Position numbers and translations under genes: made by a program. From Pseudomonadota bacterium (lineage in GTDB: Bacteria > Myxococcota > Bradymonadia > UBA4248), in NCBI GenBank assembly GCA_017613855.1, contig JAGACY010000034.1:1-7225 (forward strand): 7,225 nt of DNA. The letters are read 5' to 3'. Within the stretch, counting starts at the first letter, position 1, and each line of letters begins with the position of its first letter. Positions 6,294 to 7,225 of this stretch are shown here, one piece after another. The notes under the pieces are model-generated. The model was not told the DNA's origin. It saw only the letters and a program-made list of their open reading frames with translations, and did not search any database.

Positions 6294-7225
6294 ATGAAAA
6301 GAGAATTCCAGATAGCATTCACTATCCTCACGACCTCCCTCCTTCTGTTCTCTGCCTCTTGCAGCAAAAAGACGGAAAAAGCCCCGGAACCGCAGCCAAC
6401 AGCCGAGGCACCGCAAGGCAATGAAGCTGAGGCTAATGCATCAGCTCCGGCAAAAGACCCGCAAAAGATCGAACCAGAAAGTGAGGTTGATGCGCCGAAT
6501 ACCAATGCCCAGGCCATGCCTTCTGCATTACCCATTTCATCGCCAGAAGCAAATCCACTCAAGCCTGTTCCGCCCGAAGCTCAAGCTGCGTTTGATAATC
6601 TATTCTATGTCATGGATGCCATAGGGAATGCCGGTAGTAAAGATTCATGTACTGAAATACTCAGTGAACTAAAAAAGTTAAATGATGATCCTCTGATCAA
6701 GGAAAAACTCATCAGTGCGAAGACAATCAAAGACTATCCACGTGATATTCAGGATAGCATCTATCAGGCTAATCGTCTCCGTCTTCTTAGCTTACCTGGC
6801 AAAATTGTATCATTTAACAAATGTCATGATACGCCAGAGAATAAAGAGATAGAGATAATCCTGGCTTCAATTTTGGAACCATTAGATGACAGGTTTAAAT
6901 TTAATGAAGAGAATACCCAGAAGGACAATGATTATGATTCGAACGATGAAGATGAATCAGAGAACGATGAAGATGAATCAGAGAACGATGAGGAAGACTG
7001 TGAGAAGGCACCGGATGAATGGCTTGATTACCGGCTTGATGATTTGGTTAAGTTTAGTCACAGACACGAAATTCAGGGAGACTTGAGCAACGCTAAGTGG
7101 GCTGATTTGGAACCAACGTTACCTGTTTCTGTCCTTAAAGTATCACCGGACGATGATGTTATTGAAAAATTGGAATCCAGGTTTAATTATTACTGTTCCG
7201 ATGATAATAAAACCGTAACAGCGGA
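6294..7225 (+). CDS. Acidic lipoprotein, incomplete at the window end, unknown function
   Basis: The frame is open from ATG 6294 to the last base, giving 310 complete codons; the stop lies outside the window. The signal peptide (MKREFQIAFTILTTSLLLFS) ends in lipobox FSAS-Cys, Cys at residue 23. Residues 24-95 are a tether rich in Ala, Pro, Glu, Asn and Gln. A globular, helical-looking part follows from about residue 98 (QAAFDNLFYVMDAIGNAG). Residues about 212-235 are a highly acidic insert containing NDEDESE twice, and more ordinary sequence resumes at EWLDYRLDDLVKF. The visible mature part has only four further Cys (residues 119, 177, 236 and 301), so it is not a second copy of the Cys-rich protein upstream although their leaders are almost identical. 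A possible promoter and a good ribosome binding site precede it. I recognise no family; localisation to the outer membrane is inferred from Ser at +2. Confidence 0.88.
   Translation, partial: MKREFQIAFTILTTSLLLFSASCSKKTEKAPEPQPTAEAPQGNEAEANASAPAKDPQKIEPESEVDAPNTNAQAMPSALPISSPEANPLKPVPPEAQAAFDNLFYVMDAIGNAGSKDSCTEILSELKKLNDDPLIKEKLISAKTIKDYPRDIQDSIYQANRLRLLSLPGKIVSFNKCHDTPENKEIEIILASILEPLDDRFKFNEENTQKDNDYDSNDEDESENDEDESENDEEDCEKAPDEWLDYRLDDLVKFSHRHEIQGDLSNAKWADLEPTLPVSVLKVSPDDDVIEKLESRFNYYCSDDNKTVTA
6336..6397 (+). repeat. Lipoprotein-leader repeat, copy 2
   Basis: This is the partner of 4134-4195, with 58 of 62 bases identical. It encodes SLLLFSASCSKKTEKAPEPQ, the end of the signal peptide and the start of the tether. 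Downstream the two genes diverge, apart from a shared compositional bias in the tether. Confidence 0.9.
6942..6992 (+). repeat. 21-bp tandem repeat, about 2.4 copies, coding for NDEDESE
   Basis: Two identical 21-base units (6942-6962 and 6963-6983) are followed by a partial third (AACGATGA, then diverging). Being a multiple of three, changes in copy number would lengthen or shorten the acidic insert without breaking the frame. Confidence 0.9.

Noticed and set aside
6421..7086. Short plus-strand frames (6421-6624, 6886-7086) within the last lipoprotein gene
   Set aside because: They are alternative-frame shadows of the frame open from 6294 to the window end; their Met/Arg/Lys-rich products derive from the repeats read out of frame.

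Overview
This window looks like a chromosomal piece of a Gram-negative bacterium. It opens with the 3' end of a housekeeping gene, glyS, and then runs into a plus-strand block of envelope or secreted proteins that I cannot assign to known families. The Gram-negative inference rests on the separate GlyRS beta subunit and on several lipoprotein signal peptides. The long Ala/Pro/Glu/Asp-rich tethers and Cys-rich lipoproteins remind me of Myxococcota or Bradymonadota-type deltaproteobacterial genomes, but that placement is a low-confidence impression.

Layout. Positions 1-897 hold the C-terminal 298 residues of the glycyl-tRNA synthetase beta subunit, GC-rich and with GC-ending codons. Positions 898-980 hold two tandem hairpin terminators with nearly the same stem. 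Positions 1063-3909 encode a 948-residue protein with a single N-terminal membrane anchor, about three TPR repeats, a large unassigned middle, an acidic linker and a Gly-rich, probably beta-structured C-terminus. Positions 3943-4077 encode a 44-residue predicted lipoprotein. Its stop codon overlaps an in-frame ATG of the next gene (TAATG). Positions 4089-6146 encode a 685-residue Cys-rich lipoprotein with three copies of a 14-residue Cys motif. Positions 6147-6293 are intergenic, with a plausible promoter and a good ribosome binding site. From 6294 to the window end runs a third, incomplete acidic lipoprotein with a 21-bp tandem repeat.

How the genes relate. The TPR protein, the mini-lipoprotein and the Cys-rich lipoprotein are closely spaced and may be one transcript; the last two look translationally coupled. 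The two large lipoproteins share an almost identical leader and tether start at DNA level (58 of 62 bases), but I see no resemblance in the rest of the proteins. This suggests a modular family of lipoproteins that exchange or duplicate leaders. Their functions are unknown; surface display or envelope assembly is inference only.
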